64,000 bases of DNA from Pyrrhoderma lamaoense (Eukaryota; Basidiomycota; Agaricomycetes; Hymenochaetales; Hymenochaetaceae): contig NBAZ01000046.1 of the NCBI GenBank assembly GCA_002794735.1, positions 1 through 64,000 of the forward strand, in the 5' to 3' direction. The position numbers were made by a program, and so were the translations under genes. This document shows positions 12,561 to 25,472 of the stretch, piece by piece (position 1 is the first letter of the stretch; the number at the start of each line of letters is the position of its first letter). The notes beneath the pieces were generated by a model that was given only the letters and a program-made list of their open reading frames with translations, was not told where the DNA came from and made no database searches.

Positions 12561-13285
12561 TCCATATATCTTATAATATCCTTTCTTGATCTCACAATCT
12601 GATCCGCACCCCTATCCATATTTTACTATTATCATCTAACTCATCCTTTTGTGCTTGCAAAACATCACCATTTTCATGTTCTAGTACTAGAACAGTTCGT
12701 AATTATGATAGTTTCGTATACTGATACTTGTTATCGCTCTTTCTAATAGCCTCTTCAACCCGCCCATGCTCGTATATATGTAGACCACGATACTATTTCA
12801 ACTTCTAATTCGTTATACTCAGTGTCAGATATATAACGAGATCGATTCTGAAGATGTCAATGAACTATCATTATCATATTCTATCGGCTTCTATTCTCAT
12901 CAAGTAAGTGTTAGTATTTTTATCAGATGCAGAACAAGAAAAGACTCCTTGTGGCGCGCCTAACAGGCCGTTATCGGGGACTATGCCTTTTTCACCTTTA
13001 ACTCTTGATATTTGAATACATGTACACAGAAGCATTAGTACATCTAAAAGCATCTTTTACATTTTAGAAGTATATGCATACTAACAAATTCTTGGGATGT
13101 GAGTCGTAAATATACTGGCTACATGAACTTCAATAAAAAGAGTTTCAATATATACTTGCAAGCACAGCTAGTACTTGTTACCGAACAATAGATATACTTG
13201 CGGTTAAAGTATGGTATATGATATATTTGTGTGGATAGTAAGCCTCATCTTATATACTTCTTTTACCTGAGAACTAACGTAGCCT
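12561..13285. other. 3' flank of N2, repeat C type in its first part
   Basis: The first 220 nt (TATAATATCCTT, TTTACTATT, TTTTGTGCTTGC, CTAGTACTAGAACAG, TAGCCTCTTC) share order with the flanks after N6 and N8, so this is common 3' UTR or intergenic sequence. From about 12850 to 13285 I see only AT-rich sequence with no gene. Confidence 0.5.
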
Positions 13286-13289
13286 CATC

Positions 13290-13470
13290 ATATCTGAATC
13301 TATTTCATCCGAATCATCGTGTTCCCACGCCTTTCTAACACTATTATCAACTTTGATGCCATCAAACTGCCTTGAGGCAACTTTATTGTTAGAGAGACAA
13401 TTCTTCTCCTTTCCTCAAGACTTAGCCCTCAACCCTTTCCATACCTTAAATTTGTCTCCCCCCTACCCAA
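13290..13470 (+). promoter_or_regulatory. Upstream block of N3
   Basis: The run GAATCTATTTCATCC, ATCGTGTTCCCACGC, TTATCAACTTTGATGCC, then CTGCCTTGAGGCAAC matches the block ahead of N8 almost step for step. The ACCGGTGAT core of the N5/N7/N9 type is replaced by AACTTTGAT. N3 and N8 thus form a promoter subclass, which agrees with their shared C2 variant (YTLQ start and PNLYV). Confidence 0.5.
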
Positions 13471-13497
13471 AGCCAGGACCGGTCCAAAATTTGGACC

Positions 13498-16400
13498 ATG
13501 TCTTCGTACTATACACTTCAAGGTTCGTTTTTGTGAGCTACGAGATGATGGATATCGGTCAACTGATTACTTTCCGTAGTATCACACTCCGACGTGACCG
13601 TGCCTGGGAAGTCAAAAGCTCCGAACCTATATGTTAAAATCTCATACGGTGACCAAACCCTTAGAACGAGCTCTGTAAACGATTTACCTCCTCAATGGAA
13701 TGAGACATTCCCGATGTGCGTATGACAGAATTATCTTAAAATTCCCTGTGAACTCACGTTAACCTTTTCCAACAAGAACATGTTCGGACTTAGCGACTCA
13801 ATTAACTATAAAGTTAAAGAAGGAATCTACCTTTAACAAAGATATTGGGCATACGACATGTACCTTAAAAGATCTTCTGAAAGAGAGTGGTGAAGGTATT
13901 TAACAGACTGTATTTCTTGTACATGTATTGATAGCAATACAATAGATATCCATATCCCACTTGAATCAAAAGATGAATCATACCCCTTAATCGCATTGTG
14001 CCTTCAACCATCGGATAGAATGAAGAATGCGGAGATAACTCTCATTAATCTTGCTCACACCCTCTTAGACATCCATCTCCCTGATCACAATGATTTTGTG
14101 GAGAATGTTGACATGATATTCGATACGGCAAAGCATGTGGCTGAAAGTAAGACGTGCCGTTCGTTAGTGGAAGTAGGTTATACCATAACTGCTTTCGTTA
14201 AGTTTGGTGACAGTATAGCAAACGCGAGTACTTTCAAATTGTCTATTGACTATATTCTAACATTTGTTGGATTATGTGCAGGCAACTCCGTACCTGAAAT
14301 TGGCATGGTGCATAACTACAGCATTCATTAAAGTAAGATCTTTAGTGGGATATATCAGGATGGAAAACTAAGTTCTTGCAGATCATTGCTGAACAACCCA
14401 GAACTGACAAACGGGTCAAGGATCTTGTGAAGAGCTTAATGAACCTGTTTCTGATAAACAAGGAAACTTCTATATTCGCAAATATATCCGAATCCATGCT
14501 TTCAATTATGGCCGAACTCTTCGAATTCATTACTCAATGCAGCACCCTCCTCCAAGACTATGCACGAAAGGGTTTTATAGGTGAGTTGATTTTCATTGAC
14601 ACCTTCCTCACGTGTTAATTGAATAATACTATCAGTCCGTGCTGTTTTGCAGAACAAGAAAGCCGCAATAGATGATCTAGAGACTACAATTGTAAACTTA
14701 AAGACAGATCTGATATCGGCATTTGAGAGACAAGGAATGATTGAGGCGGAAATAAGGGCACTTAGAATGGGTGAGCTAGATGTAGGAGCTTAGTCTTTGT
14801 ATACTAATGAAGTCGCTATAGAGTTGGAAAAGAAGCTTCAACCAAAGCATGAGGGTAGGACCGTTCGCCAAATTTGTCTAGAAGGAACACGTGTCGCGCT
14901 CTTGAGAGAGATAGAGGAGTGGATGCAAGATACGAATGCATATAACGTTTTCTTCGTCCTTGGTCGTGCCGGAACAGGCAAGAGTACAATCGCTACTACA
15001 ATTGCAGAAAAATACCAAAGAAAGGGGCAACTTGGATCACATCAATACTTTCTGAGGGAAAAAAGCGATCCTGCGTTTATCTTTCGTACTATTGCATTCG
15101 ATTTAGGCAACCGAAGCCAAAAAACTGCCGAAGCTATGAAGGCTCAGCTTGACGCGAATGATATAACAGCCGTTACCCCAGAAAGGGCCTTCGAGATCTT
15201 GTTATCTGACCCGCTTCATGCAATATCAAAAGGAGGGGAAAGGGATGTTGTTCTCATCGTCCTTGATGCTCTTGACGAGTGCGGAAGCAGAGAGTTGCGG
15301 GGTCCATATATTAGGTTGATAAAGGAGAAACTACAGATGCTACCTTCCAATTACCGCTTTCTTATCACTAGTAGACCGGAAGAGGACATTGCCTCATCTG
15401 AGGAGCTTGATCAACTGCAGATACTGCAGATAGATCTAGATCACGAGTCAGACAATGCTAGGAGTGACGTCCTAAGATACATACAAACTAAACTTTGGGA
15501 CCTAAAGGCAAAGGGCAGGATAATAGTGAACCCAGACTGGCCATGGGACGAAAGTATGAAGACCTTAGGTGATGCTGCAGGAGGTTTATTTATATGGGCG
15601 GCAACTGCTGTGCGGATCATTGAAAGTAAGAAAGGGAGTAAAGCAGCTGAGCTGAAGCGACTAGTAGCAACGAAGTCGCTGTCCCTTGACGATTTGTATG
15701 CAACTGCACTTGAGAGCTCTCTTGACTGGGATGGAGAAACGAAATCCATTTTTTTGAAAGTGTTCTCACTAATTCTATTTGGTAAGGAGCAACTAACGGT
15801 AGTGGATTTCGATGAAACGCTGGGGTTTGATTATGGGACAACACAGAGCATACTCAATTCACTACGTTCAATAGTGACATTCGATAACAGCCAGCCTGTC
15901 CGTTTGTATCACACTTCCTTGTATGATTACCTCATATCGAAGGAAACATATGGAAAGGCCTGGTTCATTGACGAAGAAAAAGAGAAGGCGTGTATTTCGC
16001 TGCGGTGCTTCGAGTTGATGGAGGGATTGAAGTTCAATATCTGTGATCTGGAGACATCATACAAGCTGAATAAGGACGTACCTGGACTTGAAGAGTGCGT
16101 AAAAAATAATATCCATGTGTCGCTACTATATGCCTGTAGACACTGGGCTTCTCACCTACGAGAGGCGCTTTATTCAAAAGATCTACTCAATCAAATCGTA
16201 TTCTTCGCGTTCAACCAATTACTGTATTGGGTTGAAATCCTCAGTCTTACTGGTTCATTACACGTTACCCTTTCGCCTTCTCTAGAGAGTGTTATTAACT
16301 GGATAGGAGTAAGTTGGTCAATGATAGATTGTGTTTGTTACTAACAACCACGTAGGACAATAACCCACAACTATCGGTATTTCTACAAGATTCTCATGAT

Positions 16401-18572
16401 CAGTTTAACAGTTTCATAGAGCCAATCTCTCAAAGCTGCCCCCACATATATATGACTTTCCTTCCGCTGATGAAAGAGGACTCTATCGTCGCCAAACACT
16501 ACGCCAAGCGAGCGCGATCACTGACACGTGTTGAGCATATTGGCAACAAGCCCCGGATGTCATGTACTAAGCAAATTAATGTTGGTAAAGAGGTCTCTTC
16601 TATCTCATACTCTCCCGATGGTAAGCGAATTGTATTGGGATCATACGTAGATGCTGTATGTGTATGGGATGTAGAGAGTGGTAAACAGCTGCTCGGGCCA
16701 TTACATGGACAGTCAAGCCTCATTAAGAGCGTCGCTTACTCTGCGGACGGGAGATATATTGCATCAGGATCTGGGGATGGTACGGCCCAGGTTTGGGAGG
16801 CTCTCACTGGCGAGAGTGCTTATAGCCCACTTGTCGGTCATTCAGAGTCGGTCAATTCTGTTGCTTTCTCTGAAGACGGGAAGTATCTAGCATCGGGTTC
16901 TCAAGACATGTCTGTTCGCCTATGGGATGTTGAGAGTGGGGCGCCTGTTGGAGAACCATTTAGAGGGAGTTCATTCGTGGAAAGTGTCGCATTCTCACCC
17001 AACGGGTGCTATCTTGCATCAGGATCATTGTTTCAAACTATCACTATCTGGGATGTGCAAAGCAGAAAGATGGTCTGCCAACCGTTCAAAGGCCACTCAA
17101 GCTCAGTCACCTCCCTATCGTTTTCTCCAGACAGCAGTAAGATAGCATCGGGGTCATGGGATAGCACTATTTGTGTATGGGAGGTATCTACAGGAGATTT
17201 ATTGCGCACATTCTTTGGAGATGGCATGGGATGGGTATTATCTATTGCGTATTCTCATGACGGCAAACACATTTTGTCGGGTTCCGAGGATAAAGTGGTA
17301 AGAATGTGGAACGAGGAAGACGATGACGCCCCTCCAGAAAGATTCGAAGGCCACACGGGCTGGGTTAAGTCTGTCTCCTTCGCACCTGACGATGAGCATT
17401 TCGCATCTGTTTCAGATGATGGGACGATTAGGTTCTGGGCTGTTAAAGGAGGAGTGACAGGATCAACATTTGAAGGACAAAGAGGCGTGATGATAGCGAT
17501 TGCAGTTTCACCGAGAACCGGAAAATTTCTTGTTTCCGCCTCCAATGATAATACAGTCTGCGTGTGGGATGTAGAGAGCGGAAACTTGATCCTTCAACGC
17601 CATTCTTTCCAGGTTACTTCAGTGGCATTTTCGTCTGATGAAAATCATTTTGCTTCGGGATCTGCCGATTCTTTGATACGAATATGGAATATGATCGACG
17701 ACCATTTCATCACATGCAACGGTCACACTGGCTGCGTTCGCTCAATCGCTTTTTCCCCTAATGGCGTACATCTCACATCAGGCTCTGACGATAGGTCAAT
17801 CCGAGTATGGAACATCGAAAATGGTTCAATGAAAACAGAACCATTCACTGGGCACACTCGTAGAGTCCTCGCAGTCTGTTACTCTCCTGACGGAAAGAAG
17901 ATTGCCTCAAGCTCAGAAGATGAAGTTGTCCGAATCTGGAATGCTTCAAGTGGCGATCTACTTTCCACTTTCAAGCGATATTCAAGTTTTTACAACTTTA
18001 ATCGAAGATCAAGCTTGATCAATCCTATCAATTACTCCCACGATGGACAATATATCGTCTCTGGATACGATGACGACACAATTCAGGTTTGGAATACTGA
18101 AACTGGCAAAGCAGCATGTAGCCCAATGATAAAGCTTTCGAACTTTGTAACCTCGGTATGCTTTTCTCCCGATGGGAAATGGATAATATCAGGATCTTGG
18201 CACAGAACTGTTTGTATATGGAACGTATCGACTGGCGAGCTCTTCTTTCAACTCCGTGTTGCATCACCTATCAGCTCTGTCGCTGTCTTCCCTACGTCTA
18301 ACAGTGAATATATCAAATTTGCCTCAAGCTCAGATGATGGGACAATTCATGTTTGGTCCGTAAGTGTAGAGGCAAAAGGGAAGTTCTGGAACTTGGAAGA
18401 TAACGGATGGATTACTGGCAGTAATGGTGATTTATTGATGTGGATTCCCTCAGATCTCCGTCGCTCCCTCGTGTATGGATCACGCACGCTGAATACACAA
18501 TTCTCAACAACATTTGATTCTTCAATCTATCAAGGCGACAAGTGGACTGACTGTTTCTCTTCCTTTTCATAA
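13498..18572 (+). CDS. N3: C2-NACHT-WD40 NLR-like protein, intact, 1,548 residues
   Basis: Exons are 13498-13522, 13580-13715, 13777-13895, 13946-14223, 14282-14332, 14382-14580, 14636-14770, 14822-16308 and 16356-18572. They total 4,647 nt, exactly 1,549 codons. Residues 1 to about 115 form a C2-like domain (PNLYVKISYGD, PPQWNETFP). About 115-315 is helical and ends in a coiled coil (exon 7). The NACHT domain has Walker A GRAGTGKST, Walker B VLIVLDALDECG and YRFLITSRPEEDI, with LYHTSLYDYL further on in the likely winged-helix region. Fourteen WD40 repeats follow, then the tail motif WIPSDLRRSL. Intron 4 starts with GC (GCGAGT at 14224); the nearest GT would shift the frame. By analogy with fungal NACHT-WD40 proteins it is a cytosolic or membrane-associated ligand sensor that oligomerises on NTP binding. 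The ligand is unknown. Confidence 0.9.
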
Positions 18573-19070
18573 CGTGTACTCTTCATGCTACAAACTCATT
18601 ATTCTTCAATATTTTCTACTACATGCATCGCACTGTTCTCGTATTATACTTATATCTAGAAAGGTGGTAACTTTTTTATATGATGCTTTGCGCATGTTTA
18701 AATGATTGTTATCATCATTTATAACTCATTTGAAATCACTTGGAAACACTCAGTGTGGTTATACGAAACTGAAAACATTTGTACCAGGCAGAGTAACTAA
18801 TAAATGTTTGGTACATAGGGTTTGTAAAATACTAAAATACTAATTTTTTGTGAGAAAAGTATTTCTTCTCTAAATTGGTCTAAATCTCGGCTTATTGCAC
18901 ATTTTCTTGTATTATGGAGTTGAATTTACTTGTGGGAGTCTTGAATTCTCTTGCTATTAACTTGCAACCCGTTTTACATAAGTGGCAATCTTTGGTCTCG
19001 AGTAAGATTTTTTATCTGTACACAAAGTAAGAGAAAGGAGACACAGATGACCATCATTAAGAAGTGATAC
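18573..19070. other. 3' flank of N3, no gene seen
   Basis: AT-rich sequence with short runs only. I see no family exon, RNA gene or repeat shared with other parts of the window. Confidence 0.45.
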
Positions 19071-19071
19071 T

Positions 19072-19165
19072 GATAAACACGTGGCTTCCATGAGGCTCTC
19101 ATTCGTATAGACCCCTATTCATTCCCACCTCATTATTTTACCCCTCTAACTGTTCTTCAAACTTC
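19072..19165 (+). promoter_or_regulatory. Stranded copy of the N6-type upstream sequence
   Basis: ACACGTGGCTTCCATGAGGC, TCTCATTCGTATAGACCCC, TCATTCCCACCTCATTATTT and TACCCCTCTAAC parallel 34856-34945 (ACACATGGCTACCACGAGGC...TTCGTATAAACTTC...ACACCTCAACTTTTTAG), the region directly ahead of N6. Here no MxxYTLR start follows, and the N4 start is about 730 nt away. It is probably left from a deleted family member. Confidence 0.45.
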
Positions 19166-19734
19166 ACAATATTTCAACTTATATAATAATACTGCATTTG
19201 CTCTATACGCAAAATTCAGCTGAAAGTGTGTGAGAATAGATTCTGGATACATTGTTAGAGTAGATCAGCCTCGAAATTTTCAATGATCTGTATCTCAATA
19301 TATTCATGATTTTTAACTGAAAACGTTTTCTACGACATAAATTGATGTACCAGTGTCAGAAAGCAGCACACATATCTTATGTCCTCCTGAGACATAGCAT
19401 ATAATCACGTTTTTTCACTACTTCCTATCACACGATTGTTTGTGTGTTCTGTGTTTTTGCTGATACCGCTAAGTGATAGTAGTATGCCTATACAAATATG
19501 TGTATATGCCGAATAGTCGAGCTCAAAGCCTTAAGAGTAGTCATACATATACATGTAATTATTTCTAGGTGAGCTGCCTTGAGAGTGGAGATAACCAGTA
19601 CTCCTGAGCATCAAATTTCTATGTATTACGATCATGAAGATGGCAAGCTGATAGAAGCACATATTATATCCATCAATCGCCTGAGAACCCCATGACTAGC
19701 CTAGCCTCAACATATTCGTTTCTATCTGAGATAA

Positions 19735-19830
19735 AGCACCGCATTCCCACATTCTCATACCAGTTCTATATCTATTATCAATAACTGATCCCGTCAAGCA
19801 GCCTTATGGCATAGCTTTTATGCTGAACAG
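19735..19830 (+). promoter_or_regulatory. Upstream block of N4 (diverged)
   Basis: CCGCATTCCCACATTCTCA, TATCTATTATCAATAACTGA, TCCCGTCAAGCAGCCTTATGG keeps the order of the family block, but with mismatches in both the ACCGGTGAT and CCTTGAGGCA elements. Confidence 0.35.
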
Positions 19831-19896
19831 GACCTTCTCTCTCATCTTAACCTCGAAGCTTTATCGTACAAATCAAAGCAAATGAGAGTAGCTGAC

Positions 19897-22800
19897 ATGC
19901 CATCCTTTTATACTCTTCGAGGTCTGATCTGTGCTATTCAGATGGTCGGTCCTTAACTGACCATTTATCTCCTCTAGTATCACGATCCGACGTGACTTTC
20001 CCAGGTAAATCGAAGGCACCAGATCTATACGTGAGAGTTTCGTTTGGAAATGAGAGCTATAGAACACGATCTATCAATGAGTTACCACCTCGCTGGAACG
20101 AGACTTTTCCTATGTACGCTACACAGAAATTCGATTTATTTAATTATCGAAGCTAATAGCACCTCCCTGGATAAGTACTTGCTCAAGTCATGACACCAGA
20201 TTTACTATCAATCTGATGAAGGAAGGTTTAAAAGACAGCAGAATCGGAAGTAAGGACTGTTCTTTAGATGAGATACTTAGGGAGGACGGTGAAGGTGAGT
20301 GTAAAACAAGTATTCACACACAAAGCGCTAATAGGTTGTAAAAGATGTTTGCATATCTTTACAATCAAAGTCCGGATCACAGTACTCGATTTTCTTGTGT
20401 CTTCGACCATCCGATGAAACGAGGAACGCCGAGATAACCCTCGTGAATCTTGCTCGCATCCTACTCGATATCAATACATCTAACGATTATAGCTTTGTGG
20501 AGAATGTCAACATGATGTTCGACATAGCAAAGAATGCAGCGAAAAGCGATGCATGCCAATCACTAGTGAATATAGGCTATAAGATCACGGCATTTGTTGA
20601 GTTTGGTAACAGTATAGCAGATGTGAGTACTTATGTGCTGATAACAAACCATGATACTTTGTTGACCGAACTAATAGGCAAGTCCATATCTGAAATTAGC
20701 ATGGTGTATAACGACGGCATTCCTAAAAGCAAGTCCAATGTTAATTTACAAACGAACTGAAACTGAGATCTCTTAGATAATTGCGACTCAAACCAAAACT
20801 GATAAGCGAGTGAAAGATCTCGTAAAGAACCTGATGAACCTGTTTCTGATCATCAAGGAGACATCAATTTTCGCAAACCCGTCTGAATCCTTACTTTCAA
20901 TTATTACCAACATCCTCAACTTCATCACCCAGTGCAATACCCTTATTCAAGACTATGCGCAAAAGAGTTTTATTTGTAAGTTAAGTAAACGTGTGTTGTA
21001 ATGCGTATTTATTGGTCAAGTCTTTAGCCCGTGCGGTTTTACAAAATAAGAAAGCAGCGATAGATGATCTGGAGATAGCATTAGCAGATCTTGAAAAGGA
21101 TCTGAGCCTGGCGTTTGAAAGACAGGAAACTATTGAGGTAGAAATTAGGTCACTTAAAATGGGTAAGCTAGAAGTATTGAGTCTCAGTAGTCATATATTT
21201 ACTAATTACTTGGTGCAGAGTTGGAAAAGAAGCTTCAGCCAAGGTATGAGAGGGGACGTGATCGTCAAAGATGTTGTGAAGGGACGCGTACCGAGTTGTT
21301 GAAAGAGATTGACGAGTGGGTACAAGACGTGAATACGTCTAATGTATTCTTCCTTCTTGGACATGCAGGGACTGGTAAAAGCACAGTCGCTACTACGGTT
21401 GCAGAGAAATACGAGCGTCTGAAACAACTTGGTTCACGCCAATACTTTATGAGAGGACAGAGTGATCCTTTCTTCATATTCCGCACTATCGCATACGGTC
21501 TAGCAAGACAAAATCTGGCGGTTGCTCGAGCTATCAAAGCACAACTTGATGATAATGAACTGGAAACAGCTACACCAGATAGAGCATTCGAGATTTTAAT
21601 TCACGAACCGCTTCACGCACTTACGAAGAATGAGGGTACAGGCGGTATATTTCTTACCGTCCTAGATGCGATAGACGAATGCGGGAGCGAAGAGTCTCGA
21701 GGACCATATCTCAGGCTGATAAAGGAGAATTTGAAGAAGCTGCCTTCCAACTATCGTTTTCTTATCACGAGCAGACCAGAAAAGAGCGTCGCTTCACTTG
21801 AGGAACTAGAGCATTTGGGGGTACGCTACAAACATCTAGATCACGATTCAGATGACGCCAAGAAAGATGTGCTAAAATACATTCGAAGCAAGCTTTTGGA
21901 GTTGAAGGAAAGACGTGTGTTAGACATAGACCCGGATTGGCCACGGGAGAGTGATATGAATGCCCTGGGGGATGCTGCAGGTGGTCTATTTATATGGGCA
22001 TCAACTGCTATGAAGCTTATCGAAAGTAAGAAAAGGAACAAGACGGCTGAACTGAAGCGACTAGTACGCACAAAATCACTGTCACTTGACAATCTGTATG
22101 CAACTGTATTTGAGAACTCTCTTGATTGGGACGACGCGACGCGACGTGACTTTCCAAAGGTGTTTTCACTGATTCTATTTGGTAAAGAGCAACTTACGGT
22201 TTCATCTATTGATGCGTTGATGGGGCTTGAAGACGGAACGACAAAAAGCATTCTCGAGTGTTTACGCTCACTAGTAGCTTTTGACCCTAGTCAAGTTGTT
22301 CGTTTATACCACACTTCCCTGTACGATTACCTCACATCGAGTGGAACGCGTGGAAAAGCATGGTTTATTGATGAGAAGAAGGAAACGGTGTATCTCTCTC
22401 TGCGATGTTTCAAGGTGATGGAAGAGCTTCGGTTCAACATTTGTGACTTGGAGACATCGTACAAGCTGAATAAGGACGTACCCAGAATTGAGGAACGAGT
22501 AAGAGATAATATTCCTGAATCGCTACGATATGCATGTCGCCATTGGTCTTCTCATCTGCGCAGGGTCCCTTACTCGATTGATCTACTGGATCATCTCGAG
22601 CCCTTTACGTTCAACCGATTGTTGTATTGGATCGAAGTGCTTAGTCTAACTGGCTCAGTGTACGCATTCCTTATGCCGTCACTTGAAAATGCCCTCACCT
22701 GGATAGGGGTTAGTTACTATATGTTTATTCATGACTATAACTAATACCCATGCAGGAAAAGCAGCAGCAATTATCAACATTACTCCAAGATGCCCACGAT

Positions 22801-24968
22801 CAGCTTCTAACATTCATTGATCCCATCTCCCAAAGTAGTCCGCATATATACATGTCATTCCTCCCGTTCCTGGAAAAAGATTCCATTGTTTCTGAGCACT
22901 ACACCAAACGAGCACAGTCACTAACAGAGGTAGACTATATTGGTGACAAGCCCCGAATGGCAGGTACTAAACAAATCATTAATGTTGGAAACATTATCCG
23001 CTCTACCTCGTACTCTCCTGATGGTAAACGAATTGTATCTGGGTCATTTGAAGGCGCTGTCAACGTATGGGATGCAAGTACTGGAAAATTACTCCTCGGA
23101 CCACTTCTTGGTCATTCACTTGACGTTGCGGCTGTAGTGTTCTCCCCTGATGGGAAATTCATCGCGTCGGGAGCTCTTGATTGGAAAGTACGGGTATGGA
23201 ATGCACTTACTGGTGAGAGCGCTTACAACCCACTTGTCGGCCATTATGGAAAGATCAATTCGATTGTCTTTTCTCGAGACGGTAAATATATAGTATCGGG
23301 TTCGCTTGACAGGACTATTCGATTTTGGGATGCTAAGAGTGGTGTGCTAGCCGAAAAGCCGTTGAGAGGGCACTCAGATGAAGTAGAATGTATCTCGTTC
23401 TCACCAAATGGACACTACCTCGCATCAGGGTCAGCAGACTTAAGCGTAGTTGTCTGGGACGTACAAGGAAAAAAGATGATTTTCAACACATTAAAAGGCC
23501 ACTCAGGCCCAGTCAAATGCGTATCGTTTTCTCCAGACAGCGAGAAAATTACATCAGGTGTAAAGGGTTGCGCTACCTATGTGTGGGAAGTGTCGACTGG
23601 CAGCTTACTGTATATGTTTTCTAAAGATGACATAAACTCAGATGCATATTCCTATAATGGCAAATATATTTTGTCAGGATCTTGGGATAGCATAGTAAGG
23701 ATGTGGGATACAGAAGACAGCGATGCTCCCCGAAAGTATTTCGGGGTCATATTCGCCCTGTTTTTTCTGTCTCATTCGCACCTAACTGTAAGAACTTCGT
23801 CTCTGGGTCATATGACAAAACAATCAGGATCTGGGATATTGGAGGAGGAGTGTCAGAAACAAAGTTCAAAGGGCAAACAGGCTCCATAGACGCAATTGCG
23901 ATTTCACCTAGGACTGGAAAGTTTCTTGTTTCCGGATCCACCAGCTTTGTTAACACAGTGTGCGTATGGAATACAGAGAGCGGAAAGTTGATCAAAGGTC
24001 CACTAAAAGGACATACCCAAGGGGTGCAGTCCGTCGCATTTTCATCTGACGAGATTCACTTTGCTTCGGGATCGGAGGACGCTTCTGTACGAATATGGAA
24101 TATGATCGACGACAAATTTGTCACATGCAAAGGTCACAATCGACGTATCAGCGCACTCACCTTTTCTCCTGATGGTTCTCAACTTGCCTCATGCTCTTAC
24201 GACAAGTCCATCCGAATATGGGATGTCAAATGTAAAGGTGATACATTGGTAGAAGAGTCAATCGTCATGATGCTTCCTTATGCTGTCCTCTCGATGTGTT
24301 ATTCTTCTGACGGAGAGAAGATTGCCTCCGGATCAGCCGCCAATACCGTCAGTATTTGGAATGCTTCAAAAGGTGATCTACTTTCCACTTTTAAAGGACC
24401 ATATAAGGAGTTCCTTTTCTTTTATCACTTATACCATGGATCGTACTTTGCCTCTGGATCTGAAAGTGAAACACTGCGAGTCTGGGACACTGATATAAAT
24501 CGAGATGCATTCTTAGGTCATACGCATCGTGTGTCCTCAGTAAGCTTTTCACCCGATGGAAAATGGATCATTTCAGGTTCTTGGGACAAAACCGTATGTA
24601 TATGGAATGCGTCAACCGGGGATCTCTTCTTTCAAGCTCGTGTTCCATCATTGGTTAATCATGTCGCCGTTTTCCCTACATCTGATAGTAAATATATCAA
24701 ATTTGCCTCAAGCTCTGAAAGTGGAGTAATCCACTTTTGGTCCGTAGATGTCGAGTCAGAAGGAAAGAAATGGCGACTTAAAGACGATGGATGGCTCACT
24801 GGAGAAAAAGGTAATCTACTCATGTGGATTCCTTCAGATCTCCGTCGTTCCCTTGTCCAAGGGCCGCGCGCACTGAATACACAATTTTCAACAAAATTGC
24901 ACTTGTCAGCATTTCAGGGTGACCAATGGACTACTTGCTTCCCCTATAACGACTCAGATAGCTCATAA
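19897..24968 (+). pseudogene. N4: C2-NACHT-WD40 gene with one frameshift in the WD40 exon
   Basis: Exons are 19897-19921, 19978-20113, 20176-20294, 20345-20622, 20678-20728, 20777-20975, 21028-21162, 21219-22708 and 22756-24968. Everything up to WD40 repeat 6 is open: C2-like domain, helical region, NACHT with Walker A GHAGTGKST, Walker B LTVLDAIDECG and YRFLITSRPEK. Near 23744 a GGGG run follows TATTTC where paralogues have GAAGGCCAT, and one base is missing. The other frame then continues without a stop through repeats 7-14 and the tail to 24966. As read, translation ends at 23889, giving one complete propeller at most. Adding one base makes exon 9 2,214 nt, the same as in N5. A sequencing error in the G run is a fair alternative, which would make the gene intact. 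Intron 5 has a GC donor (GCAAGT at 20729). Confidence 0.8.
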
Positions 24969-25124
24969 CCTACTTCCACTAATTTATAAAATCAACTATA
25001 CTTCTATACGTGTCTCATTATGTCTTTCCAGTCTTCACGTTATGTGATACCAATTTAGTAGTAGACTATTGATTAACTAGCACATTACCATGTATCACAC
25101 AGTGACATCCGTCTGTATTGTCTT

Positions 25125-25270
25125 CCCTCAGGCAAGTAGATACTGTAGAAATGTATAGAATAGAGCCCGAGTACAGTCAGAGTGGTACAAACTCATCTGG
25201 GAAGCCTAATAAGAAGCAGAGCGATATTTAAAGAGTACGTTCAAGGTACTATAATAAAGCGTCACAACAC
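25125..25270 (+). repeat. Repeat A, small deleted fragment
   Basis: CAGGCAAGTAGATACTGTAG, AATGTATAGAATAGAGCCC, GTCAGAGTGGTACAAAC and AGCCTAATAAGAAGCAGAGC line up with two separated parts of the full copy (26883-26925 and 26988-27060). The match is interrupted, so the ends are uncertain. Confidence 0.4.
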
Positions 25271-25472
25271 GTATCACATGCATATGATCGCTGTTGTTAT
25301 GGTAGTAAAGAGCACGCGCTGTCTTGACTAAATGAAACACCACACCTTTTCCTCAATTAGCATTTTTCTACTCTTGTCCCACAATAGTGGTATTATACGT
25401 GAAGATTCTCTCTGAGTCTAAAAGCTATAATCCAATTCATCCTATATTTTTGACCATACCCTCCTACTAGCG

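Noticed and set aside
13353..13637. 94-codon plus-strand frame before and over the N3 start
   Set aside because: It crosses the promoter block and the first exon in a different frame; the nine-exon model explains the sequence better.
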